Made by a program: the position numbers and the translations under genes
Notes under the pieces: generated by a model
Told to the model about the DNA's origin: nothing
Seen by the model: only the letters and a program-made list of their open reading frames with translations
Database searches by the model: none
Shown here: positions 1 through 6,556 of the stretch, one piece after another
Numbering within the stretch: the stretch's first letter is position 1
How the letters are laid out: every line of letters starts with the position of its first letter
Source: an uncultured bacterium
Lineage (GTDB): Bacteria > Cyanobacteriota > Vampirovibrionia > Gastranaerophilales > Gastranaerophilaceae
Direction: 5' to 3'
Assembly: GCA_945833895.1 (NCBI GenBank)
Contig: CAMAGQ010000021.1
Location: 1 to 17,797 of the forward strand
DNA: 17,797 nucleotides

Positions 1-77
1 CTTTTGTTACAGGCTATTAATTTTGATGAATTTATATAAAATTTTTGGTAAAAATGCTGTTATATTAATGAAAAATT

Positions 78-86
78 TTGTATAAT
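78..86 (+). promoter_or_regulatory. Probable -10 element of the 48-residue gene
   Basis: A perfect TATAAT lies at 81-86, preceded by TTG. It would place transcription start near 93, giving a leader of about 22 bases that holds the AAAGAGG ribosome site at 103-109. No convincing -35 hexamer is visible about 17 bases upstream. The same TTGTATAAT string occurs upstream of the sigma factor gene and of the pilus operon. Confidence 0.5.
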
Positions 87-114
87 AACCATGTGTTTAT
101 TTAAAGAGGGCTTT

Positions 115-261
115 ATGAAAAAGAGTGAATACATAGACTATACGGATATTGAACTGCATGAAATTGCAAGAATACTCAAAGATGTTTCAACAGAAGACAC
201 AGAGGAATTGAAGTTGAACCTTGAAGAACAATTGAACAAGAAATTGTGTCTGAGCAGGTAG
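115..261 (+). CDS. Small acidic hypothetical protein, 48 residues
   Basis: I do not recognise this protein. It reads MKKSEYIDYTDIELHEIARI onward, is rich in Glu, Asp, Lys and Leu, has no membrane segment or signal peptide, and looks largely helical. It ends with Cys-Leu-Ser-Arg before TAG. The start at 115 has a good ribosome site (AAAGAGG, five bases before the ATG) and a TATAAT box upstream. An in-frame ATG at 91 would lie almost on the predicted transcription start and has no ribosome site, so 115 is preferred. Support is the promoter, ribosome site and open frame in series. The downstream 172 bases to the sigma gene on the other strand hold no clear gene. Confidence 0.6.
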   Translation: MKKSEYIDYTDIELHEIARILKDVSTEDTEELKLNLEEQLNKKLCLSR

Positions 262-425
262 TTTTTTAGGGCTAAATTACCGATTTTTGAGAAAAGCATG
301 GAATAAAGTTCATCATACAGTCGTAAGACAATCGTGCCAAAATTGACTGCAGTTCAAGTTGGAATTTGTACGTCTACACAAGGAAGAACTTCCTATATCT
401 AGTTCCGTCAGAGGTTTTATATATT

Positions 426-434
426 CCCCCCCCC
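426..434. repeat. Nine-base C/G homopolymer at the sigma gene stop
   Basis: Nine consecutive C on the + strand. On the sigma gene strand these are the G of the TAG stop plus eight following G. A length change here would leave the protein unchanged, so classical translational phase variation is not supported. It could affect RNA 3' processing, or it could be an assembly or sequencing length error. Confidence 0.8.
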
Positions 435-1453
435 TACCCTCCGAAGTAGTTTATTAAGCCGTCGTGGAGTTTTTCGTTTTTACAAAGTTTTTTCAATTTT
501 GCTATCGCACGGTTTTCGATTTGGCGTATTCTTTCCCTTGATACGCCATACTGTGAGCCGATTTCGTCAAGCGTTTTCTTCATTCCGTTATTATCAAGTC
601 CGTAACGCAAAATCAAAACATCACGTTCTTTTTGGCTTAATTGGTTAAGAATTTGTCTGATATCTTGAAGCAAGTTTTCGTGAGTAACCTTGCCGTCAGG
701 CGTAATTGTCGATTTATCAACGATAAAATCCGCAATCTTTGATGAATCCTCGTCGCTTGATGCAGGTGTATCCATACTAACCGTTGATTGTGCTGATTTA
801 ATTATTGCTGTTAGTTTTGACACAGGCAAACCAAGGCGGTATGCTATTTCCTGTTTTGTCGGGGTGTGACCGAGTTCTGTTGTCAGGTCAAGCGTTGCAC
901 GTCTAATCTTGCCGATTGAATCTATCATGTGTATCGGCAGTCTTATAATTCGTGCTTTATCAGCAATTGCTCTTGTTATTGATTGCTGAATCCACCATGT
1001 TGCGTAAGTTGAGAATTTGTAACCTTTTTTATAGTCAAAACGACCTGCCGCCTTGATTAAGCCGACATTTCCCTCTTGGATTAGGTCAAGAAACGACAAA
1101 CCTCTACCAATGTATTTTTTTGCAATACTTACAACAAGTCTTAAGTTTGCGTTAACAAGTACGTTTTTGGCGAAGTCGTCGTGGTTTTCTTGGATTTTTT
1201 TTGCCAAATCCAATTCCTCATCCGTTGTTAACAGTGGAATTTTACCGATTTGTCTAAGGTATATTTTAACGCTATCGTCAGAGCTTACCGACATCAGGTT
1301 TTCTTGAATGCTTGGAACTTCGACGGATTTCAGAACATCTTCACCGTCTTCGGTTTCTTGTTCTGTTTCAAGTTCTTGAAGTTTTTTAAAATCTATATGC
1401 TCATCTGAAATATCATCAGTAAGGATTCCAAAAGATTCAAATTCTTTTTTCAC
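434..1453 (-). CDS. rpoD: RNA polymerase housekeeping sigma factor (sigma-70 family, SigA/RpoD-like)
   Basis: This protein directs core RNA polymerase to -10/-35 promoters. Its 339 residues show, in order, an acidic N terminus without a clear region 1.1, region 1.2 from about 59 (DDSVKIYLRQIGKIPLL), region 2 at about 97-170 (NLRLVVSIAKKYIGRGL, then the STYATWWIQQSITRAIADKA block that melts and reads the -10), region 3 at about 172-250 with a finger-like DTPASSDEDSSKIADFI, and region 4 at about 262-325 with the helix-turn-helix GVSRERIRQIENRAIAKLKK. Full conservation of regions 2.3-2.4 and 4.2 points to a group 1 or group 2 factor. It cannot be decided here whether it is the only one in the genome. 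The start codon is GTG, with AGGAG six bases upstream. It follows rlmB on the same strand after 73 bases that hold their own TATAAT. Confidence 0.93.
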   Translation of the reverse strand: MKKEFESFGILTDDISDEHIDFKKLQELETEQETEDGEDVLKSVEVPSIQENLMSVSSDDSVKIYLRQIGKIPLLTTDEELDLAKKIQENHDDFAKNVLVNANLRLVVSIAKKYIGRGLSFLDLIQEGNVGLIKAAGRFDYKKGYKFSTYATWWIQQSITRAIADKARIIRLPIHMIDSIGKIRRATLDLTTELGHTPTKQEIAYRLGLPVSKLTAIIKSAQSTVSMDTPASSDEDSSKIADFIVDKSTITPDGKVTHENLLQDIRQILNQLSQKERDVLILRYGLDNNGMKKTLDEIGSQYGVSRERIRQIENRAIAKLKKLCKNEKLHDGLINYFGG

Positions 1454-1498
1454 AAGATACTCCTATCTTATAATTTATTACCATGATATTACTAAACA

Positions 1499-1507
1499 AT
1501 TATACAA
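1499..1507 (-). promoter_or_regulatory. Probable -10 element for the sigma gene
   Basis: On the minus strand TATAAT occupies 1504-1499, preceded by TTG, in the 73-base gap between rlmB and the sigma gene. Transcription would start near 1492, giving a leader of about 39 bases with AGGAG. The -35 region is not recognisable. The sigma gene could also be reached by read-through from nadA-rlmB. Confidence 0.4.
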
Positions 1508-1526
1508 ATTTGCTCATCTAATTACA

Positions 1527-2273
1527 TTATTTATTGGTTAATTTTTGTCTTAATGTTTCAAAAATTATTGCACTGAGGGCATTTGATACGTTAAGAGAGT
1601 TAAAACTATTTTGCATCGGGATTTTTACGACAAAATCCGAGGCTTTCAGTAACGATTTTGACACTCCGGCATGCTCCGCCCCCATGATAATTGCAAAGTT
1701 CATATCATTATATTTAACATCATAATAATTATCTTTTGCACTTGCGTCTGTTGCAATTATCCACCAGTTGTTATCCTTTAGTTTCTGAACCGCGTTAACA
1801 AGGCTATTTACTTTTATTATCGGAATGTGATTTATTGCTCCCGCACTGATTTTCTCAACCGTTGAATTAACCTGAACATTTCTTCTTGACGGGATAATTA
1901 TACCTTCAACTCCAGCACAAACGCATGTTCTGATTATTGCACCCAGATTGTGCGAATCTTCTACACCGTCAAGGATTACAAGTGATGAAGTTGTGTGGTT
2001 TTTGCTTTCTAAAAAGTCGTCTAAATCCATATATTTTATCGGCGAAATCTGAGCAATAACCCCTTGATGATTAAATTCTGCATAGGGTTGAAATTTCTCT
2101 TTTGCAACAAATTGAAAAATAATTCCTTTTTCTTGAGCAAGTTCTTTAATTTTTGTAATTTTTGCATCCGTGTGAATATTTTTGGAAATTAGAATTTTAT
2201 TTATTTCTCTGTTTCCTGCAATAAGTGCTTCCGTGATTGAATTTTTGCCGTATATAATATCAGATTTTTCCAT
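1527..2273 (-). CDS. rlmB: TrmH/SpoU-family rRNA 2'-O-methyltransferase (RlmB-like)
   Basis: The product methylates a ribose 2'-OH using S-adenosylmethionine. RlmB proper modifies G2251 of 23S rRNA. The 248 residues hold an N-terminal L30e-like substrate-binding domain (about 1-80, with YGKNSITEAL) and a C-terminal SPOUT knot domain. SPOUT motif 1 is DGVEDSHNLGAIIRT (102-116, with N109 and R115), motif 2 is GAEHAGVS (198-205) and motif 3 is IPMQNSFNSLNVSNALS (218-234). The length matches the family. The ATG directly follows the nadA stop with no gap, and GGAGG lies about 11 bases upstream inside nadA, so translation is probably coupled. The exact target (G2251 or another site) cannot be read from the sequence, so the symbol is a best family match. 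Confidence 0.88.
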   Translation of the reverse strand: MEKSDIIYGKNSITEALIAGNREINKILISKNIHTDAKITKIKELAQEKGIIFQFVAKEKFQPYAEFNHQGVIAQISPIKYMDLDDFLESKNHTTSSLVILDGVEDSHNLGAIIRTCVCAGVEGIIIPSRRNVQVNSTVEKISAGAINHIPIIKVNSLVNAVQKLKDNNWWIIATDASAKDNYYDVKYNDMNFAIIMGAEHAGVSKSLLKASDFVVKIPMQNSFNSLNVSNALSAIIFETLRQKLTNK

Positions 2274-3182
2274 TTATTTTGAAACCTCCAGCATGCTATC
2301 AATACATTTTACTGCTTTTTGTGCGATTTCTTCTTTTACAAAAATTTCGTTTGTTTCGTTTTCCAGAACGTTTAGAATATCTTCAAGCGAGGTCATTTTC
2401 ATGTTCGGACAAACGATATTGTCTTTGATTGAGATGAAGGTTTTGTCAGGATAATCACGTTTCAATCTGTCCGTAACCCCTTGTTCTGTTGCGATTACGA
2501 ACTCATTGTGAGAACTGTTTTTGACAAAATTCATAATACCTGTTGTGCTTCCGACATAATCTGCCATTTCTGATACCGTTGTATGGCACTCAGGATGGGC
2601 AAGAATAAGTGCATTCGGGTGTTGAATTCGCATTTTTTCAACATCATCAGGACGGATTTGCAAGTGTGTCGGGCAAAATCCGGGGTAGGTGATAACTTCT
2701 ACATTGCCCAGTTGTTTTTCAACCCATTTCCCTAAATATGTATCAGGCAGGAATAAAATCTTTTCTGCGTTCATGCTTTTTACAACGTTTACTGCGTTTG
2801 AACTTGTACAGCACATGTCGCATTCGGATTTGACTTCGGCTGTTGAATTTACGTAACATACCGTCGGAATATTCGGGTGCTTTGATTTGAAGTCGATTAA
2901 TTGTTTGTACGTAATCATGTCAGCCATTCGGCAGCCCGCTTCGATTTGCGGTAGTAAAACTTTTTTATTTGGTGAAAGGATTTTAGCGGTTTGTGCCATA
3001 AAATAAACCCCTGCAAACACGATAATATCAGCCTTTGTTTGAGCGGCTTTTTGGCTTAGTGCCAACGAATCTCCTACAAAATCCGCAACTAAATCAATTT
3101 CTACCGGCTGGTAACAATGTGCCAGTATTATTGCATTTTTCTCTTTCTTTAATTTGTTAATACTATTGATTAGTTTTTGCAT
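2274..3182 (-). CDS. nadA: Quinolinate synthase
   Basis: NadA condenses iminoaspartate (from NadB) with dihydroxyacetone phosphate to give quinolinate in NAD biosynthesis, using an oxygen-sensitive 4Fe-4S cluster. The 302-residue protein is the short form without the extra cysteine-motif extension. The three cluster ligands are visible as C84 (EAGCRMAD), C170 (PGFCPTH) and C258 (NIVCPNMK). Family motifs AHCYQP, GDSLALSQ, CYVNSTAEVK, AHPECH and STTGI are present. No nadB or nadC lies nearby. GGAGG (3196-3200) is 13 bases from the ATG, rather far. It is the first gene of a leftward unit with rlmB, read from a divergent promoter shared with the pilus operon. Confidence 0.95.
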   Translation of the reverse strand: MQKLINSINKLKKEKNAIILAHCYQPVEIDLVADFVGDSLALSQKAAQTKADIIVFAGVYFMAQTAKILSPNKKVLLPQIEAGCRMADMITYKQLIDFKSKHPNIPTVCYVNSTAEVKSECDMCCTSSNAVNVVKSMNAEKILFLPDTYLGKWVEKQLGNVEVITYPGFCPTHLQIRPDDVEKMRIQHPNALILAHPECHTTVSEMADYVGSTTGIMNFVKNSSHNEFVIATEQGVTDRLKRDYPDKTFISIKDNIVCPNMKMTSLEDILNVLENETNEIFVKEEIAQKAVKCIDSMLEVSK

Positions 3183-3225
3183 TTTGTATGCTTATCCTCC
3201 ATTCATTGTAAATTTATGTTAAGAT

Positions 3226-3273
3226 TTTTCCATTTATAGAATGTATTGTATAATAAAAAAAGAGAATAGTAAA
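3226..3273. promoter_or_regulatory. Divergent promoters with overlapping -10 boxes (nadA left, pilus operon right)
   Basis: The core ATTGTATAAT at 3245-3254 reads TATAAT (3249-3254) to the right and TACAAT (3250-3245) to the left. For the left promoter a TTTACT -35 sits at 3273-3268 with a 17-base spacer. For the right promoter the -35 position is a poor TTTTCC near 3226-3231. RNA polymerase could probably occupy only one direction at a time, so the two operons may compete. This is predicted from sequence only. Confidence 0.5.
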
Positions 3274-3290
3274 AAAGTGAAAAGGTAGAT

Positions 3291-4958
3291 ATGTCATTAA
3301 ACAGTTTATTAGGACTTGGTGGAGGGAAAAAGGATATTTACGTATCTGTATCTCCCGCGTGTGGTTTAGAAATCTTAGAGATAGATAATTCCGGAACGAT
3401 AAAGACTTATGCACAGGCTCCGCTTGAATATAATGAGGCACAGAGAGAGATTGCAAGTTATGATGCTTTCAAAAATACCTTGCTTGAACTTTTGCAAAGC
3501 AGAAACATTGACCCTACAAAAATCAATGTTCATTTGAATTTGCCGACAGTTTGGTTTGGGTTAAAAGAAGGTATTCAATTACTGTTGGATGATAACGCAA
3601 TCACTAATATTATAATCGGCGAATTGGAACAATCTTATATCTTTAAAAGAAAAAACCCTGTTCCGTTCTGGTTTGATGCACAAGTTTCTACAAACACAGA
3701 TTCAAGAAGTGTTTTCTATACCGCTGTTCAAGAAGAAGTTGTTGTACAGATGAAAGAAATTTTGACAAGTATCGGTGCAACTCTTGTTAGCGTCGGCAGT
3801 TCAATGTTTTCAGACTTGAAAGGTTTGTATGTAACCGCTCTTGCTAAAGAACAAATGGACAACGAAGGTCACTCTTGGACTTTGATGGTCGTTAATAACA
3901 GCGGTTATCAGTTGTTGAGTTTGCAAGGCAAAAGACTTCTTGAATATTATGAAGAACCAATGCCGTTAAAAGCTTTTGAAGGTGAAGAGGTATATACTGA
4001 AATTGAAAACTCTGTTCAGATTGCTTTGATGAGTTCTCCTTCAAGTTCTCTTGTAATTATTTCAGAATCAGACCTTGTTTCTGCAGAAATCTTGAAAGAA
4101 CGTTTACAATTTGCGGGACAAACTATTGTCGTTGAAGATAACCAGTACAGAAAAGAGCCTTTGGCTAATTTCGGTTTGAATGTTCTTCCTGACGATCAGG
4201 TTAAAGTTTCGTTGAGTGCTTACGGTTCAGCAGCACCGTCCGCATTGATAAACAACGATGTAAACTTCCTTGGAGTATCTGAACCTGTTGAAGTTGCAAC
4301 ATTTATGGGGCTTACTCCTCAGATTGCAACGGTTCTTGCGGTTATTGTACTTGCTGTAGTCGGCGGTTTGTCATACTTCGGGGCTAATGCTACTGAAAAA
4401 ATGGTAGTTGAACAACAAACTAAAGCTGTTGAAATTGAAAACCAATTGACTGCTATTCAAGAACAAGTTGAGCAGTTAGAAGGTTCTAAAGAAGGTCAGG
4501 TAACATTTGACCCTGTAGAAGAGATTGCAAAAACATTAAAAAATAACAGAGTAAAAATAATGGCTTATGCCGCACTTGGAGAATCAATTCCAAAAGATTT
4601 ATACTTAACATATTTCATTACCGGCGACGACGGCTTGATTGCTATCAAAGGCTGTGCTGATACGGTTGAAGATGTTTATGTTTTCTTTAAAAACCTGAAA
4701 GATTCTCTTGTTGATTCTAATTTACGTGTAAGTAATTTAGGCTTGAGATCAGGTTCTTTGGATAAAGTTGTAAACGAAACAATTTCTCCGTTTGACAGTG
4801 CACCGTACATATTTGAAATTACAAATATGACAGATTCTCAACTTCAAAGTTACATAAATAAGTTGAGCCCGTCTACAAGTTCTGATGAAAATTCCGGAGA
4901 AAATTCTACAGAAAATAATACAGAATCTTCATCAACAGAAGAGAATACTAATCAATAG
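3291..4958 (+). CDS. Probable PilM-PilN fusion protein, type IV pilus alignment complex
   Basis: In type IV pili, cytoplasmic actin-like PilM binds the N-terminal tail of membrane protein PilN, which pairs with PilO to link the motor to the outer-membrane secretin. This 555-residue protein seems to carry both functions. Residues 1 to about 325 form a soluble alpha/beta region that resembles a divergent PilM/PilL-type domain. One membrane helix follows at about 345-364, then a coiled-coil stretch at about 365-400. A PilN-like periplasmic domain spans about 405-515 (IPKDLYLTYFITGDDGLIAI, then KGCADTVEDVYVFFKNL). The last 30 residues are a Ser/Thr/Glu/Asn-rich disordered tail. The PilN part is recognised with more certainty than the PilM part. 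An alternative is a GspL-like type II secretion protein, which has the same layout. The PilO-like gene follows after 29 bases. Confidence 0.68.
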   Translation: MSLNSLLGLGGGKKDIYVSVSPACGLEILEIDNSGTIKTYAQAPLEYNEAQREIASYDAFKNTLLELLQSRNIDPTKINVHLNLPTVWFGLKEGIQLLLDDNAITNIIIGELEQSYIFKRKNPVPFWFDAQVSTNTDSRSVFYTAVQEEVVVQMKEILTSIGATLVSVGSSMFSDLKGLYVTALAKEQMDNEGHSWTLMVVNNSGYQLLSLQGKRLLEYYEEPMPLKAFEGEEVYTEIENSVQIALMSSPSSSLVIISESDLVSAEILKERLQFAGQTIVVEDNQYRKEPLANFGLNVLPDDQVKVSLSAYGSAAPSALINNDVNFLGVSEPVEVATFMGLTPQIATVLAVIVLAVVGGLSYFGANATEKMVVEQQTKAVEIENQLTAIQEQVEQLEGSKEGQVTFDPVEEIAKTLKNNRVKIMAYAALGESIPKDLYLTYFITGDDGLIAIKGCADTVEDVYVFFKNLKDSLVDSNLRVSNLGLRSGSLDKVVNETISPFDSAPYIFEITNMTDSQLQSYINKLSPSTSSDENSGENSTENNTESSSTEENTNQ

Positions 4959-4987
4959 AATAAAACGTAAATATTAAAGGATATAAT

Positions 4988-5581
4988 ATGGACAATAAAC
5001 AACTTCAACAATTTTTGTTACCAATAGTAATACTTGTTCTTGCTTTCTTCGCTTTCGTATTTTATATACCAAAAGTGTTTACGAATTTGAGAAATTATAA
5101 TTCCGTAACAGCCGATATGAAAGCAAAACAAGAACAAGTTAATCAAGAGCAGGCAAAATTAGATTCACTGAGATCGGCTGAGGCTGCTGTTGATAAAAAG
5201 GAAAGCGATGCGTCAAAATCTGATAAGCCTTTTTATAAGCCGGTTATGGCAGGTTTCGATTCAGAAGCGGCTATCGCAGGTGAATTTTCCGAAATCTTAC
5301 AATTGGTAAGAGCAAATCAGATTAAGATTAGATCTATTAAATATGAATACGATCAGGATGTTAAAGATGACGCATTTGCTCAGAACGCTGCAGACAAATA
5401 CAACGTCGCTCGTTTGAATATTGAAATGATTGCTAATTACTCAAATTACGATAATTTCTTGAAAGAATTGTATAAACACGAACACTTTTTAGATATTCAA
5501 CAGGTAGAAATTGTACCTTACAAAAAGAATAAAAAAGTTCTGTTAATCAATTGCAAAGTGAAATTATACGCAAAGAAATAA
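4988..5581 (+). CDS. PilO-like inner-membrane pilus protein
   Basis: PilO pairs with PilN in the periplasm to form the alignment complex of type IV pili; GspM is the counterpart in type II secretion. The 197 residues show a short cytoplasmic N terminus, one membrane helix (about 10-28, LLPIVILVLAFFAFVFYI), a periplasmic coiled coil (about 38-70, many Lys/Glu/Gln) and a compact alpha/beta domain at about 90-195. Within that domain, NYDNFLKELYKHEHFLDIQQ matches the usual PilO pattern of a helix followed by a strand. AAAGG lies eight bases before the ATG. It follows the fused PilM-PilN gene, which is the main support for the call. No pilP, pilQ, pilB or pilin gene lies in the window. Its TAA directly abuts the stop of the convergent radical SAM gene. 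Confidence 0.72.
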   Translation: MDNKQLQQFLLPIVILVLAFFAFVFYIPKVFTNLRNYNSVTADMKAKQEQVNQEQAKLDSLRSAEAAVDKKESDASKSDKPFYKPVMAGFDSEAAIAGEFSEILQLVRANQIKIRSIKYEYDQDVKDDAFAQNAADKYNVARLNIEMIANYSNYDNFLKELYKHEHFLDIQQVEIVPYKKNKKVLLINCKVKLYAKK

Positions 5582-6442
5582 TTATACAAATTTTGTAAAA
5601 TCAATAGAAAAAATTCGATTTTTTGAATTTAAACAAACACTACAGAAGTTCGTTTCAAGCGAACTTCTTTTGTTATAATCCGCAAAAGAACTTCCGCAGC
5701 GACCTCTGTAATCGTTTGCTAAAAACGGGCATGTGTAAACGCCTGAATTTGTGAGTATTCTTCCGCATACGCAGTCAAGATTGTCCGAAAACTCTGCATT
5801 TTGAGTGATTTCTGAAGATTTTTCTTTGTCGTAATATGGTGAAATTTGAATATTTTCAATATCAAGCGGAAGATTATTTTTGGCAAAGATTTTTAAATAT
5901 TCCTGTTGGATTTCTTCTTTTGAGAGGCTATAGTAGTTTGTTACGGTTACAATCGGTCGGAACTCGTATTTTACAAGGTGTTTCAGTGCAAATATCGCAT
6001 GGCGGTATGCCCCTCTGTATCTGATGTTATCGTTTTTGAGTTCTTCGTAGTGGTCTAAACTGATTTTGAACCAGATTTCATATTGCGATTCATCTTCAAC
6101 TTTTTTCAAAAATCTGGCTTTCTTTTCGTTAATAAAAGAGCCGTTTGTGCAGATACAAACGTTTGAACGGGTTAAACAAAATCTTAATATCGCATTAAAA
6201 TCAGGGTGTGTCATAGGTTCAGCACCTGTCAGATAAATACATTCGATATTTTCTTTTGTGGTGTCGTTTATTGCGGTTTTAATCGTATCAAGTTTGATGT
6301 AATCTTCGACCTTTTTGTATTTCGGGAACTCAATATAGCAGTGTTTGCAGTGCATATTGCAATTCTGTGCGGTCATTTCTATGAACAAATTCTTTAACTC
6401 TTTCAATTCGGCAACTTCTGCCTGATAGGTATTTACTTTCAT
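5582..6442 (-). CDS. Radical SAM protein with a SPASM-like cysteine-rich C terminus
   Basis: Radical SAM enzymes cleave S-adenosylmethionine at a 4Fe-4S cluster to start radical chemistry. The cluster motif CxxxCxxC is C28-C32-C35 (CNMHCKHC). The SAM-binding GGEP motif appears as TGAEPM (72-77). A SLDHYEE strand motif lies near 128-134. The C terminus has six more cysteines (224, 226, 238, 249, 267, 270); the pattern around CGRILTNSGVYTCPF and CSVC resembles part of a SPASM or twitch domain that binds an extra cluster, but it is shorter than a full SPASM domain. The length is 286 residues. AAGGAG precedes the ATG. The substrate is unknown and no peptide substrate gene is visible beside it. 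It faces away from an aldolase-like gene with which it may share a pathway. Its last codons carry a terminator that serves the opposite strand. Confidence 0.85.
   Translation of the reverse strand: MKVNTYQAEVAELKELKNLFIEMTAQNCNMHCKHCYIEFPKYKKVEDYIKLDTIKTAINDTTKENIECIYLTGAEPMTHPDFNAILRFCLTRSNVCICTNGSFINEKKARFLKKVEDESQYEIWFKISLDHYEELKNDNIRYRGAYRHAIFALKHLVKYEFRPIVTVTNYYSLSKEEIQQEYLKIFAKNNLPLDIENIQISPYYDKEKSSEITQNAEFSDNLDCVCGRILTNSGVYTCPFLANDYRGRCGSSFADYNKRSSLETNFCSVCLNSKNRIFSIDFTKFV
5645..5674 (+). terminator. Rho-independent terminator of the pilus operon, inside the convergent gene
   Basis: GAAGTTCG (5645-5652) and CGAACTTC (5660-5667) form a perfect 8-bp stem, 9 bp if A5644 pairs with T5668, around a 7-base loop. 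TTTTGTT follows on the + strand. The minus-strand version lacks a U tract, so it should act only on rightward transcripts. It sits 64 bases past the pilO-like stop, within codons for SSLETNF of the radical SAM gene. Confidence 0.68.
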
Positions 6443-6519
6443 GTTTTAAAACTCCTTTCGATATAAATCATGTTAAATATTTGAAGTTAAAAATAAATTA
6501 TCCACCATGGCAAAAGGGC

Positions 6520-6550
6520 TTGTTAGAATTTGGCAAACTTATGGTACAAT
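6520..6550 (+). promoter_or_regulatory. Promoter giving a probable leaderless mRNA for the aldolase gene
   Basis: A -10 box TACAAT lies at 6545-6550 with exactly six bases (CTTTGT) before the ATG at 6557, so the usual start distance puts +1 on the A of ATG. A TTGTTA at 6520-6525 could be the -35 with a long 19-base spacer. No Shine-Dalgarno sequence precedes this ATG. Confidence 0.5.
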
Positions 6551-6556
6551 CTTTGT

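Noticed and set aside
381..394. Palindrome AGGAAGAACTTCCT as terminator of the sigma gene or the small + strand gene
   Set aside because: The loop would be only two bases and no U tract follows on either strand.
5671..5679. TGTTATAAT, a good extended -10 box on the + strand inside the radical SAM gene
   Set aside because: It points antisense into that gene with no reading frame behind it, and it overlaps the tail of the terminator; read as chance without transcript data.
6530..6556. In-frame TTG start extending the aldolase-like protein by nine residues
   Set aside because: The added residues would translate the -10 box, there is no well-spaced ribosome site, and the family motif DCTTRDGG starts close to the ATG at 6557 as expected.
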